A DNA stretch of 39,661 nt from Fluviicola sp. (GTDB lineage Bacteria; Bacteroidota; Bacteroidia; Flavobacteriales_D; Crocinitomicaceae). A program made the translations under genes and the position numbers. The stretch is taken from positions 1 through 39,661 of the forward strand of contig JAGOAZ010000020.1 in NCBI GenBank assembly GCA_017983675.1. Reading direction: 5' to 3'. Below are positions 16,751 through 24,699 of the stretch, one piece after another. The number at the start of each line of letters is the position of its first letter. Positions within the stretch are counted from its first letter, which is position 1. The notes beneath the pieces are model-generated. The model made no database searches, was not told the origin of the DNA, and saw nothing but the letters and a program-made list of their open reading frames with translations.

Positions 16751-18466
16751 TTACTTGTGTTTCATTTTTGGTTCTTTGATGTAAACAGTTTTTAATTGAA
16801 TTACTTCTAAAGGACTTGTAATGAATTTCCGAACACGTAAGTTTGTTAAGGTAATGAAATCATCGGATATAAGCGGCACGATTACTGCGTCATCTATCAA
16901 CAATTGATCGCATTTTTGTAAATAATAAGCATGTTTATTGTTTGTTTTTTCGCCATTTGCTTGCACAAAGTAATTGTTAAAATCCGGATTGTAGTAATTA
17001 AATGGGTTGACAAACTTCGATTTTTGTTGATGCGTGTTACCGACAAATAAGCCCATAAAGTTTTCGCCATCTGGATAGTCGGCTACCCAGCCACTTAGCC
17101 AAATAGCAGCAGTTCCGTTTTCAACTAATTGATTACGCGTTGCTAAATCGACTAATTTGATTTTCAGCTGAATATTTAAATTTCTTTTTAATTGTTTTAC
17201 AATCGCTGCAACCAATTTGTGCTTGTCTGAATCTTTTTTGTCATTCACAAAGATGGTTAAAACGGGAAAATTCTCACCGTTTTCGTAACCTGCTTCTTTT
17301 AACAGTTGTTGCGCCAATGGGACTGCTGTTTTATAGCCCTTCACCTTATAAGCAGCCGGTTGTAATGCGCTTGGAATTATACCGTTTTCAATGGGATATC
17401 CATCTCCTTGTAGTTCATTATTGACAATACTTCCGCGGTCAATTGCTAAGTTAATTGCTTTTCGAACACGCTTGTCTTTTAGTATTGGGTGTTTGTGTTG
17501 AAATCCTAAAAAAGCTAAGGAATATGATGCTTGTGCATCGACTTTGTGTTTGATGTTTTTTCCTGCTTGTGCTTCTGACAAAGAGCCCAACACATTTTTC
17601 ACTTCATCTGCAGGTATTTCGAGCACTAAGTCGATTTTCCCTGAACGAAAAGCAATGAGTTCACTTCGTTTGTTTGCAGCATAGGTCATTAAAACACTGC
17701 CTAAAAAGGGCAATTCGTTGCCAAATTGATCTTTTTTCCAATAATTGTTATTACGTGTTAAGCGAATAGCTTGATCCGTTTGTTTATCTAAAATAAAAGG
17801 TCCAGTTCCAACCGGGTGTTTACCGAGATCTTTTCCATAATAGTCGTATGCTTCTTTCGGAAAAACGCCAAAACCTGAGTAACTGAGTATTTTTTCAAAA
17901 CTAGCTAGTGGTTCATTGAGGGTGATTTCAAGCGTGTTTTTATTGATTACTTTAATGCCACTTACTCCTTTTTTGGGCAAACTTTTTTTAGATTGTGTAA
18001 AAAACGTTTTCGCTCCTTTAATTCGGTCAATTAACAACCAACTTACTTCGTTGATAGCTAAACCACTACATGCCAGATCAAGCGTGAATTTGATGTCATT
18101 TGCGTCTAGTTCACGTGTTTCGTATTGAAAACATTCATCGGGATGAAAGAAAACACCTTTGCGAATTTGAAACGTGTACACTAAGCCATCATTAGAGACA
18201 GTATGAGCTGTCGAAAGGCAGGGTTCGATTTTTTGACCGGTTGGATCGAGTGCTACTAATTGTTCGAAAATTTGCGAAGTAATCCGTTGTGTATAAATAT
18301 CAACTGCTTGAATTGGAATCAAACTTCCAACTTTTTCAGGAGACATGAAGCGAAATTCTCCTCCATAGGTTGCGCCACCAATAGCTTTTTTTGCTGATAG
18401 TTCCTCCTGATTAGGAGTACAACCAAAAAGTAGTAGTAGCGCTGAAAATGCAATAATTGTTTTCAT
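16751..18466 (-). CDS. Oligopeptide-type ABC transporter substrate-binding lipoprotein
   Basis: 571-residue lipoprotein of the SBP_bac_5 (DppA/OppA/NikA) family. The signal peptide MKTIIAFSALLLLFGC has Cys16 as lipobox cysteine. Family signatures include VDIYTQRITSQIFEQLVALDP, YTFQIRKGVFFHPDE, HPVGTGPFIL, and the C-terminal AIWLSGWVADYPDGENFMGLFVG. The frame is open to 18571 upstream, but those codons run through the trpS terminator, so the ATG ending at 18466 is the real start. No permease or ATPase gene is adjacent, so it is an orphan; it may work with a remote Opp/Dpp system. ppk1 follows 80 bp downstream on the same strand. Confidence 0.9.
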   Translation of the reverse strand: MKTIIAFSALLLLFGCTPNQEELSAKKAIGGATYGGEFRFMSPEKVGSLIPIQAVDIYTQRITSQIFEQLVALDPTGQKIEPCLSTAHTVSNDGLVYTFQIRKGVFFHPDECFQYETRELDANDIKFTLDLACSGLAINEVSWLLIDRIKGAKTFFTQSKKSLPKKGVSGIKVINKNTLEITLNEPLASFEKILSYSGFGVFPKEAYDYYGKDLGKHPVGTGPFILDKQTDQAIRLTRNNNYWKKDQFGNELPFLGSVLMTYAANKRSELIAFRSGKIDLVLEIPADEVKNVLGSLSEAQAGKNIKHKVDAQASYSLAFLGFQHKHPILKDKRVRKAINLAIDRGSIVNNELQGDGYPIENGIIPSALQPAAYKVKGYKTAVPLAQQLLKEAGYENGENFPVLTIFVNDKKDSDKHKLVAAIVKQLKRNLNIQLKIKLVDLATRNQLVENGTAAIWLSGWVADYPDGENFMGLFVGNTHQQKSKFVNPFNYYNPDFNNYFVQANGEKTNNKHAYYLQKCDQLLIDDAVIVPLISDDFITLTNLRVRKFITSPLEVIQLKTVYIKEPKMKHK

Positions 18467-18491
18467 CAGCACGGGTTTTGTACAATACGAA

Positions 18492-18499
18492 CAAATATA
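18492..18499 (-). promoter_or_regulatory. Putative -7 box of the substrate-binding lipoprotein gene
   Basis: The minus strand reads TATATTTG, matching TAnnTTTG, 25 bp before the chosen ATG and just downstream of the trpS terminator. This position supports the start at 18466 over any further upstream. No convincing -33 box is seen. Confidence 0.42.
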
Positions 18500-18540
18500 G
18501 TAAAAGCTTGTAACGAAAAGGGAATTATTATAAAAAAGAA

Positions 18541-18567
18541 AAAGCTCCTCGGGTTTGGGGAGCTTTA
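18541..18567 (-). terminator. Rho-independent terminator downstream of trpS
   Basis: AAAGCTCC (18541-18548) pairs with GGAGCTTT near 18559-18566, extended inward by wobble pairs; on the minus strand the stem runs into TTTCTTTTTTAT. It lies about 95 bp past the trpS stop. Two weaker hairpins lie between: AACAG/CTGTT (18584-18602) and ATAAGTGT/ACACTTAT (18610-18634). Confidence 0.75.
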
Positions 18568-18662
18568 ACAATTGGTTTAAATTAACAGTAGTTTAAGCTG
18601 TTTTTTATCATAAGTGTGTCAAATATACACTTATTTTCAAAAAAATAAACTTTTTAGTGTTT

Positions 18663-19631
18663 TTAATACCCTAATTTTTCGCGTACGCGTTGTAATGTTT
18701 TTTGTGCGATGTTACGTGCTTTAGCCGCGCCAATTTGCAACGCTTCTTCAATAATCGCAGGATTATTCATTAGTTCATCATATTTGAGGCGTTCGTTTTC
18801 AAATTTTTTCAAAATCAATTCAAACAAGGCTGTTTTTGCATGTCCGTAACCAAATCCGCCATTGATGTAATTTGTGCGCATCAACTCGATTTCAGCTGAA
18901 TTAGCTAATAATTCATATAATTTGAAGACATTGCAACTATCAGGATCTTTTGAATCCTCTAATTCTTTGCTGTCTGTTACAATTGACATGATTTGTTTCT
19001 TTAATTGCTTTTCGGGCAAAAAGATATTGATGAAGTTGTTGCGCGATTTACTCATTTTTTCTCCATCTGTTCCTGGAACGAGTTTTGTCGATTCGTTTAT
19101 CTGTGCATCTGGTAAAACAAACGTTTCTCCTTTGTCGTTGTTGAATTTAGAAGCGACATCACGTGTAATTTCCAAGTGTTGTAGTTGATCTTTTCCAACA
19201 GGAACAATTGCAGCATCGTACAATAAAATGTCGGCTGCCATTAGGATTGGGTAACTGAATAAACCAGCGTTTACATCGCTTAAACGATCAGCTTTGTCTT
19301 TGAAACTGTGTGCAAGTGTCAGGCGTTGAAACGGGAAATAACACAATAGATACCACATTAACTCGGTTACTTCAGGAATATCGCTTTGACGGTAAAAAGT
19401 AGTTTTTGCAGGATCTAAACCACAAGCCAACCACGTAGCTGCAGTAGAATACGTGTTGTTTTTAAGTACATCCCCATCTTTTATTTGTGTCAGTGAATGC
19501 ATGTCAGCAATAAATAAATACGCATCATTTTTATCTTCTTTTGCCATTTCTATTGCTGGCAAAATTGCGCCAAGTATGTTCCCTAAATGTGGGGTTCCTG
19601 TACTTTGAATTCCTGTAAGTATGCGCGCCAT
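18663..19631 (-). CDS. trpS: Tryptophan--tRNA ligase
   Basis: Class I aminoacyl-tRNA synthetase charging tRNA-Trp. Among the 322 residues are the HIGH-type motif GTPHLGNILGA (12-22), FIADMHSLTQI (40-50), MAADILLYDA (131-140), PVGKDQLQHLEITRDVA (144-160) and the KMSKS loop at 192-196 (DGEKMSKSRNN). Length and start (MARILTGIQSTG) are standard. It is transcribed alone: divergent from plsC (140 bp) and followed by a cluster of hairpins including a good terminator. A near-consensus -7 box (TAAATTCG on the minus strand) lies 15 bp upstream. Confidence 0.97.
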   Translation of the reverse strand: MARILTGIQSTGTPHLGNILGAILPAIEMAKEDKNDAYLFIADMHSLTQIKDGDVLKNNTYSTAATWLACGLDPAKTTFYRQSDIPEVTELMWYLLCYFPFQRLTLAHSFKDKADRLSDVNAGLFSYPILMAADILLYDAAIVPVGKDQLQHLEITRDVASKFNNDKGETFVLPDAQINESTKLVPGTDGEKMSKSRNNFINIFLPEKQLKKQIMSIVTDSKELEDSKDPDSCNVFKLYELLANSAEIELMRTNYINGGFGYGHAKTALFELILKKFENERLKYDELMNNPAIIEEALQIGAAKARNIAQKTLQRVREKLGY

Positions 19632-19759
19632 TGTTTCTTTTTTATGCGAATTTACTTTTTTCCACCTAAATCGGGAACGCTTTCTGTTTTTTTACAACTA
19701 AAATCAACATAATTCACGCTTTTTCTATGCGTTTTTTACTTAAAATGATTGGAATGTGC

Positions 19760-19767
19760 TATTTTTG
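19760..19767 (+). promoter_or_regulatory. -7 box four bases before the plsC ATG
   Basis: TATTTTTG matches TAnnTTTG and is separated from the ATG at 19772 by four bases (AATA). No -33 TTTG is seen at the proper distance. The same box-to-ATG spacing is found at 8290-8302 and 20549-20561. Confidence 0.38.
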
Positions 19768-19771
19768 AATA

Positions 19772-20527
19772 ATGAAGCTATTACTAGGCACGTTAAGTTT
19801 TATCTACAAATTATATGTAGGCGCGGTGTTTGTCCTAACGCTTCTGTTTTTCTATCCTTTTCTTTGGATTTCACTTTCCCGCAAAGCTTGGCGGAAATAT
19901 AGTTTTCCTATCAATGTGATTTGGAGTTATTGCGTACGCATATTAACGTTTGTTCATGTGTGGAAAATCAATAAAACAACCATTCCAAAAGGACCGTATC
20001 TCATTATTGCAAATCACACATCTTTTTTTGATATTTTTTTAATGTATTCGTTATTACCGAATCATCGGTTTTTGTTTTTAGGTAAAGCCGAAATTTTATC
20101 ATACCCCTTAATCAAAACCTTTTTCAAACGCTTAAACATACCCGTTTACAGAACAGATCGATTAAAAGCTGCGAAATCAATTATTGATGCACAACATGCG
20201 ATTCAAGCTGGCTGGTCCATTGTTTTGTTTCCAGAAGGTGGATATCAAGATGAAAATTTACCCCAATTAATGGAATTCAAAGCGGGCGCATTTAAGTTGG
20301 CAAAACGTGAAAAAGTGCCCATTGTTGCATTGACATTTTTAGATAATTACCATATTTTCTCCGATCCGTTTCTTTTTTTAGGACCCGCTCATCCAGGTAT
20401 TTCGCGCGTGGTTTTTCACCCTGTTATTCCTGTTGAAACGATTGAACAATTAACAGAAACCGAATTAACAGACAAGTGTTATGAATTAATTGCACAACCA
20501 TTACGCGCTCGTGGATTAATGCCTTAG
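19772..20527 (+). CDS. plsC: 1-acyl-sn-glycerol-3-phosphate acyltransferase (PlsC-like)
   Basis: 251-residue membrane-associated acyltransferase that would convert lysophosphatidic acid to phosphatidic acid. An N-terminal hydrophobic anchor (about 6-36) precedes the catalytic block I NHTSFFDIF (Asn81, His82, Asp87 in the NHxxxxD motif) and block III FPEGGYQD (Glu155), where the more common form is FPEGTRS. Block IV (VPIVALTF) follows. The GGYQ variant is a small departure that could reflect a different acyl acceptor, so ornithine- or other lysolipid acyltransferase activity cannot be excluded. gatC follows 33 bp downstream. Confidence 0.85.
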   Translation: MKLLLGTLSFIYKLYVGAVFVLTLLFFYPFLWISLSRKAWRKYSFPINVIWSYCVRILTFVHVWKINKTTIPKGPYLIIANHTSFFDIFLMYSLLPNHRFLFLGKAEILSYPLIKTFFKRLNIPVYRTDRLKAAKSIIDAQHAIQAGWSIVLFPEGGYQDENLPQLMEFKAGAFKLAKREKVPIVALTFLDNYHIFSDPFLFLGPAHPGISRVVFHPVIPVETIEQLTETELTDKCYELIAQPLRARGLMP

Positions 20528-20548
20528 TATTTTATCAATCAAAATCAT

Positions 20549-20556
20549 TATTTTTG
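20549..20556 (+). promoter_or_regulatory. -7 box four bases before the gatC ATG
   Basis: TATTTTTG is followed by TTCT and then the gatC ATG at 20561. It lies in the 33-bp gap after plsC. If used, gatC would have a leaderless transcript; otherwise gatC may simply be read through from plsC. Confidence 0.35.
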
Positions 20557-20560
20557 TTCT

Positions 20561-20851
20561 ATGAAAATCACAGACGAAACAATTGATCATATTGCGCACC
20601 TAGCGCGTTTGCGTTTTGAAGGACCTGCAAAAGCAGCCATCATTCAAGATTTGACAAACATCATTGGTTTTATGGGAAAACTTTCGGAAGTTCCAACTGA
20701 CGGTGTTGAACCCTTGATTTTTATGAACGATGAGGTAAATGTGCTACGTGATGATGAAATAGAACCATCTGTTTCTCACGAAGACGCATTGAAAAATGCA
20801 CCCAAACGCGATTCAGATTATTTTAGAATTCCCAAAGTATTGGATAAATAA
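20561..20851 (+). CDS. gatC: Asp-tRNA(Asn)/Glu-tRNA(Gln) amidotransferase subunit C
   Basis: 96-residue subunit C of the GatCAB amidotransferase, which wraps around GatA and GatB and stabilises the complex that turns Asp-tRNA-Asn and/or Glu-tRNA-Gln into the cognate amide. Family features: ITDETIDHIAHLARLRF at the N terminus, IIGFMGKLSEVPTDGVEPL in the middle and the C-terminal RDSDYFRIPKVLDK. gatA lies separately at 26.3-27.7 kb on the other strand and gatB is not in the window, so the complex is encoded at dispersed sites. A strong terminator follows directly. Confidence 0.95.
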   Translation: MKITDETIDHIAHLARLRFEGPAKAAIIQDLTNIIGFMGKLSEVPTDGVEPLIFMNDEVNVLRDDEIEPSVSHEDALKNAPKRDSDYFRIPKVLDK

Positions 20852-20857
20852 AAAAGT

Positions 20858-20886
20858 AAAGGCTGTCAATTTTGACAGCCTTTTTT
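20858..20886. terminator. Bidirectional terminator between convergent gatC and pgk
   Basis: AAAGGCTGTCAA (20858-20869) and its exact complement TTGACAGCCTTT (20872-20883) enclose a two-base spacer, with an A run on one side and a T run on the other. It starts 6 bp after the gatC stop and ends 4 bp before the pgk stop, so it can serve both. Confidence 0.88.
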
Positions 20887-20890
20887 ATTT

Positions 20891-22084
20891 TTATGAACGA
20901 ATCGCTTTTATTCCAGGTAACTCAACACCTTCTAAATATTCTAACATAGCTCCACCACCAGTTGAGACATAACTGACATCATTCGCTAATCCGAATAAGT
21001 TGATTGCAGCAACGGAATCACCACCTCCAATTAACGAAAACGCACCGTTTTTTGTAGCGCGAACAATTGCATTGGCAACGGCTTCTGTTCCTTTTTGAAA
21101 ATTCTTCATTTCAAAAACACCCATGGGACCGTTCCACAAAATTACTTTTGATGCTTCAATGATTTCGGCGCAATCATTAATCGTATCAGGACCAACATCC
21201 AATCCCATCCAACCGTCAGGTATTTGATCGATTGGGACGAGTTGAGTAGCAGCTTCGTTGTCAAAATTATCGGCAACAACGGTGTCTGTCGGCACATAAA
21301 AACGAACACCTTTTTCTTTCGCTTTCGCCAAAACATCAAGTGCAGTCGCTAAAAAATCATCTTCAACGAGTGAAGAACCAACTTTGCCACCTTGTGCTTT
21401 CACAAAGGTATATGCCATTCCACCACCAACGATGATGTTGTCTACACGATCAAGTAATTGCTCTATAATCGTGATTTTTGATGAAACTTTTGCTCCACCA
21501 ACAATTGCTGTAACTGGGTGTTCGGTACTGTTTAAAACGCGGTCAACGCTGATGATTTCTGCTGCTAATAACAAACCAAACATCTTGTCATTTGGAAAAA
21601 ATTCTGCAACAATTGTAGTCGATGCATGAGCGCGGTGTGCTGTTCCGAATGCATCGTTGACGTAACAATCCCCCAGTTTTGCTAATTGCCCTGCAAAATG
21701 CTTGTCTCCAGCTGTTTCTTCCGGATGAAAACGCACATTCTCTAACAACAAAATTTCTCCAGGCTTCAACGCTTCCGCCATTTTTTCCGCGTTTTCTCCA
21801 ACACAGTCATCACAAAACAAAATGGGTTGACCAACTAATTCTTCAATTTTATAAACAATTTGGTGCAATGAAAACTGCGCTTCAGGTCCATTTTTTGGGC
21901 GACCAAAGTGTGACATTAACACAACACTGCCTCCGTTCGCTAATATGTGTTTGATAGTGGGCAATGCTGCACGAATTCGTGTGTCGTCCGAAACCTTGTT
22001 TGTTTCTTTGTTCAATGGAACATTAAAATCAACACGTACAAGCGCGCGTTTGTTGTTAAAATCGTAATTGGAAATAGTTACCAT
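20891..22084 (-). CDS. pgk: Phosphoglycerate kinase
   Basis: Glycolytic enzyme interconverting 1,3-bisphosphoglycerate and 3-phosphoglycerate with ATP formation in the cytoplasm. With the ATG ending at 22084 the protein has 397 residues, the usual length, beginning MVTISNYDFNNKRALVRVDFNVP. Further signatures: LMSHFGRPK, LLLENVRFHPEE, YVNDAFGTAHRAHAST, VGGAKVSSKI, LWNGPMGVFE and the ATP-binding GGGDSVAAI. The frame is open 45 bp further upstream, but that segment lies over a -7 box (22105-22112) and is not part of the family. It is the last gene of the long minus-strand run and probably also has its own promoter. Confidence 0.97.
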   Translation of the reverse strand: MVTISNYDFNNKRALVRVDFNVPLNKETNKVSDDTRIRAALPTIKHILANGGSVVLMSHFGRPKNGPEAQFSLHQIVYKIEELVGQPILFCDDCVGENAEKMAEALKPGEILLLENVRFHPEETAGDKHFAGQLAKLGDCYVNDAFGTAHRAHASTTIVAEFFPNDKMFGLLLAAEIISVDRVLNSTEHPVTAIVGGAKVSSKITIIEQLLDRVDNIIVGGGMAYTFVKAQGGKVGSSLVEDDFLATALDVLAKAKEKGVRFYVPTDTVVADNFDNEAATQLVPIDQIPDGWMGLDVGPDTINDCAEIIEASKVILWNGPMGVFEMKNFQKGTEAVANAIVRATKNGAFSLIGGGDSVAAINLFGLANDVSYVSTGGGAMLEYLEGVELPGIKAIRS

Positions 22085-22104
22085 GTTGCTTGGATTAAGT
22101 GCAA

Positions 22105-22112
22105 CAAAAATA
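22105..22112 (-). promoter_or_regulatory. Putative -7 box of pgk
   Basis: The minus strand reads TATTTTTG, 20 bp before the pgk ATG, inside the 51-bp gap after the UbiA-like gene. This would let the glycolytic gene be expressed independently of the envelope genes upstream. A TTGG lies 13-14 bp above it, too close for a standard -33 box. Confidence 0.42.
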
Positions 22113-22135
22113 AGCAATATTTTGTCCAAGGAAGC

Positions 22136-22930
22136 TTAATACCAAAGAAAAGAACAACCGATAATGAAAAAAGGAAGGTCCCAAATAAATGCTGCAACAG
22201 CTGTGTCTTGCTGCTCCTTTTTTATTATTAATCCTGATACATTAGAAAGGAAAATGAGCAGGAGCAATAAGGAGAACTTCTCGCCAATTTGAAGCAATGA
22301 CACGGACAAAAGAAACAATACAACAGCGACTACTTTGCTTTGCTTTATTCCAATGAGTTGAGGAATTGTTTGAAGTGTTTTCTCGTCGTGCTGATAATCA
22401 CGGCAATCGAAGTAGATGAGTTGACCAATCGTTTGTAAAACGATAAATCCGATTAGGAATAAAGGAATTTCTCTGCTTTCATTTACAAATGGCAACGATA
22501 ACATTGAGGTCCAACTTGCGCTAATCAGTATTGTTTTTAAATATGGTAGCGACCGAAAGGCTTTATTGAATAGCGGAAAAGGTAGAACGTAAAAGATTAC
22601 GATTAATAAATTACTGGCAATTATCACTTTTGAAGAATCCTGCCAATTGATAAAAGTGAATGAGGTAAACAATCCTAAAAGCCCAATAATTGATACCAGA
22701 TTGTTCCAAAATTTGTTTTTGTTTACCCAGTTTTGTCGATTGGTTTGTTGGTTTTTATTGGTGAAATAGCGGTGAAACTGATAAGCACTTATGGCGCTAA
22801 AAAATAGAAAGATGGCATATTTTTCAGCATGAGGAATATGGAAATGGTTAGAAAATCCATAGGAGAGGAAACTAAAGCAAAACGCAACCCAACAATTGGA
22901 ATAAATAAGTGCTTTAACGATCGAATTCAT
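22136..22930 (-). CDS. UbiA-like prenyltransferase-family membrane protein lacking the first Asp motif
   Basis: 264-residue polytopic membrane protein with seven to eight hydrophobic helices. The UbiA second motif is recognisable as FDCRDYQHDEKTLQTIPQLIG (about residues 176-196), matching the DxRDxxxDxxxxxxTxP pattern that binds Mg-diphosphate. The place of the first Asp-rich motif (NDxxDxxxD) is taken by YQFHRYF (about 50-56), with no aspartates, so normal prenyl-diphosphate transfer is doubtful. It overlaps the upstream glycosyltransferase gene by 17 bp, tying it to envelope-glycan genes. The function is not known; a lipid-linked carrier or degenerate prenyltransferase role is possible. Confidence 0.7.
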   Translation of the reverse strand: MNSIVKALIYSNCWVAFCFSFLSYGFSNHFHIPHAEKYAIFLFFSAISAYQFHRYFTNKNQQTNRQNWVNKNKFWNNLVSIIGLLGLFTSFTFINWQDSSKVIIASNLLIVIFYVLPFPLFNKAFRSLPYLKTILISASWTSMLSLPFVNESREIPLFLIGFIVLQTIGQLIYFDCRDYQHDEKTLQTIPQLIGIKQSKVVAVVLFLLSVSLLQIGEKFSLLLLLIFLSNVSGLIIKKEQQDTAVAAFIWDLPFFIIGCSFLWY

Positions 22931-23945
22931 TGCTTGGGAAAAGTGCAGCGAAAACCGTTTCAGGTGAAATCTTTTCTATGCAATTACACGGTTCATTTGC
23001 TTTGCATGCAGCACAATCTTCCTGATAAACAAGTGGAATAGATTGTTTCCCTACTGGTTTCCATCTTCCAGGATGAATGGGTTTTTTTGGAGAAAATAAG
23101 CCAATAGCTTTTTTGTTTAATAGTCCAGCAATGTGTAATGGCCCTGTGCTACAAGCTACTAATCCCTCAGAAATGGTTATCAACCAACATAATTGGTCAA
23201 TAGAAAGTAGACCAGTCGTATCAATACATCGTTCGTGTTTTGGAATTTGGTAACGGAATAATTGTCCTTCGTTCGCTGTTCCTGTGAAACAAACCACTTT
23301 GTTATTCTCCAATAGCAACTTCGCTAGGGCAATGTAATTACTCATTGGCCATTCTTTTGCACTTCCTTGTGATTTTGGATGCAAACAAATGATTTGTTCT
23401 GTTGTAAACGGAACCAATCGTTCGGGTAAAGGAGTTTGTTCAACAACAAATGCTTGTGTAGCTTCGTTGATTTCGGCCCAAGTTGGAATGGAAGTTAATC
23501 CTAATGGACGAACTAATTCAAAATTTAATTGCGCTTCGTGTAAGGGAGATTTTTTCCGCGTGAAATTTGGTCTGATATTACACGTTAACCAATGAAAAGT
23601 ACGGTGAGAAGTGCCAATACGATAAGGGATATGTGCTTTTTTTGCCAAACGCGCAATCGCTTTGTTCGGAAAAACATGAATGATACAATCATATGCGCCA
23701 TTTTTGAATAAGGCTACTTGTTCTTTTTCTGATTTTGTACTAAAATCATCTAAAATGAGTACTTGATCAACTGCTTTATATTTACCAACAATGGGAGCAG
23801 TATAGGCACGACATAAAAAAGTGATGCGGCAATTTGGGAATTGTTTTTTTAACCAAGCGGTAATAGGCAAGGTCAATACAACATCGCCAATACTATCCGT
23901 TCGGCTAATTAAAAAATGTTTTTCTGTCCAATCAACTTTTCCCAT
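22914..23945 (-). CDS. Family 9 glycosyltransferase (heptosyltransferase-like)
   Basis: 343-residue cytoplasmic-face GT-B glycosyltransferase resembling LPS heptosyltransferases. The N-terminal LISRTDSIGDVVLTLPITAWLKKQFP is the standard first strand and helix (SIGDVVL); the C-terminal half contains LHPKSQGSAKEWPMSNY, CFTGTANEG and the donor-binding SEGLVACSTGPLHIAGLLNKKAIGLFSP. A Cys-rich tail (CAACKANEPCNC) near residues 317-328 is somewhat unusual and could bind a metal. The gene overlaps the upstream GT2 gene by 14 bp and the downstream UbiA-like gene by 17 bp, so the three are translationally coupled. The sugar transferred is unknown. Confidence 0.88.
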   Translation of the reverse strand: MGKVDWTEKHFLISRTDSIGDVVLTLPITAWLKKQFPNCRITFLCRAYTAPIVGKYKAVDQVLILDDFSTKSEKEQVALFKNGAYDCIIHVFPNKAIARLAKKAHIPYRIGTSHRTFHWLTCNIRPNFTRKKSPLHEAQLNFELVRPLGLTSIPTWAEINEATQAFVVEQTPLPERLVPFTTEQIICLHPKSQGSAKEWPMSNYIALAKLLLENNKVVCFTGTANEGQLFRYQIPKHERCIDTTGLLSIDQLCWLITISEGLVACSTGPLHIAGLLNKKAIGLFSPKKPIHPGRWKPVGKQSIPLVYQEDCAACKANEPCNCIEKISPETVFAALFPSNEFDR

Positions 23946-24693
23946 CGCGCTGTAATTGTCTTAATGCTTTGTATTTTACAATGTTCGAAGCAGCACTGAT
24001 TTGTGCAATTTTGAAGCCCATTTTTCCATCAAGAAAGCCACGTTTTAATAGGTACATGGCAATAAAACGTCCTATTGCACTGAGGTAAGGTTTAAGAAAA
24101 GAGGCTTTTTTACCAGCAGCATGAAATTTTTGAGCAGTCAAATAGGAGTATTTATCAGCACGCGCTCTATGATCTTCGAACGAATAATACGAATAATGTG
24201 CTAAAACGCTTTTGAAGTTGGTGCGTTGTAAATTTGCTGGGGTAATTAATTCTTCGTGCACATATTCACCTGACCAATAACTTCCTTCTTTTGGAAAAAT
24301 GCGGGTTTTAACATCTGGAAACCAGCCACTGTGGTAAATCCATTTTCCCATGTAATTCGTCAAACGATTGACGGTATAGACTCCTTCAAAACCCTTGATT
24401 TTTTCTGCTTTTATTTCAGTTAACAATTCGGGAGATAGTGCTTCATCAGCATCTAATGAAAAAATATAATCGCAATGTGTAAGGTCGTTTGCATCATTTT
24501 TAGTTGCAGCATATCCTTTCCACGCTTGTTGGATGAACTTAACCTTATATTTCGCACAAATTTCTGCAGTTTTATCAGTAGAAAAGGCATCCATTACGAT
24601 GATTTCATCTGCCAAATCTTCAAGAGATGAAAGACAACGTTCGATGTTGCGTTCTTCGTTCAGAGTGATTATGACAACAGCTAAGGTTCGCAC
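23932..24693 (-). CDS. Family 2 glycosyltransferase (LPS core beta-glucosyltransferase-like)
   Basis: About 253-residue GT-A glycosyltransferase: LAVVIITLNEERNIERCLSSLEDLADEIIVMDAFSTDKT is the nucleotide-sugar-binding start, FSLDADEALSPEL holds the DxD motif, and SGWFPDVKTRIF with EEL is typical of WaaE/KdtX-like LPS core enzymes. There is no ATG at the front: the possible initiators are GTG (ending at 24693) or TTG (ending at 24699, immediately after the stop of the lytic transglycosylase). I prefer GTG but cannot decide. The near-zero spacing upstream and 14-bp overlap downstream indicate coupled translation in an envelope-glycan operon. Confidence 0.88.
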   Translation of the reverse strand: MRTLAVVIITLNEERNIERCLSSLEDLADEIIVMDAFSTDKTAEICAKYKVKFIQQAWKGYAATKNDANDLTHCDYIFSLDADEALSPELLTEIKAEKIKGFEGVYTVNRLTNYMGKWIYHSGWFPDVKTRIFPKEGSYWSGEYVHEELITPANLQRTNFKSVLAHYSYYSFEDHRARADKYSYLTAQKFHAAGKKASFLKPYLSAIGRFIAMYLLKRGFLDGKMGFKIAQISAASNIVKYKALRQLQRDGKS

Positions 24694-24699
24694 GATCAA

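Noticed and set aside
18467..18571. Upstream extension of the substrate-binding protein
   Set aside because: It would run through the trpS terminator and past a -7 box, and the signal peptide with lipobox starts at the later ATG.
22085..22129. Upstream extension of phosphoglycerate kinase
   Set aside because: It covers the probable promoter and adds residues not found in the family; the later ATG gives the standard 397 residues.
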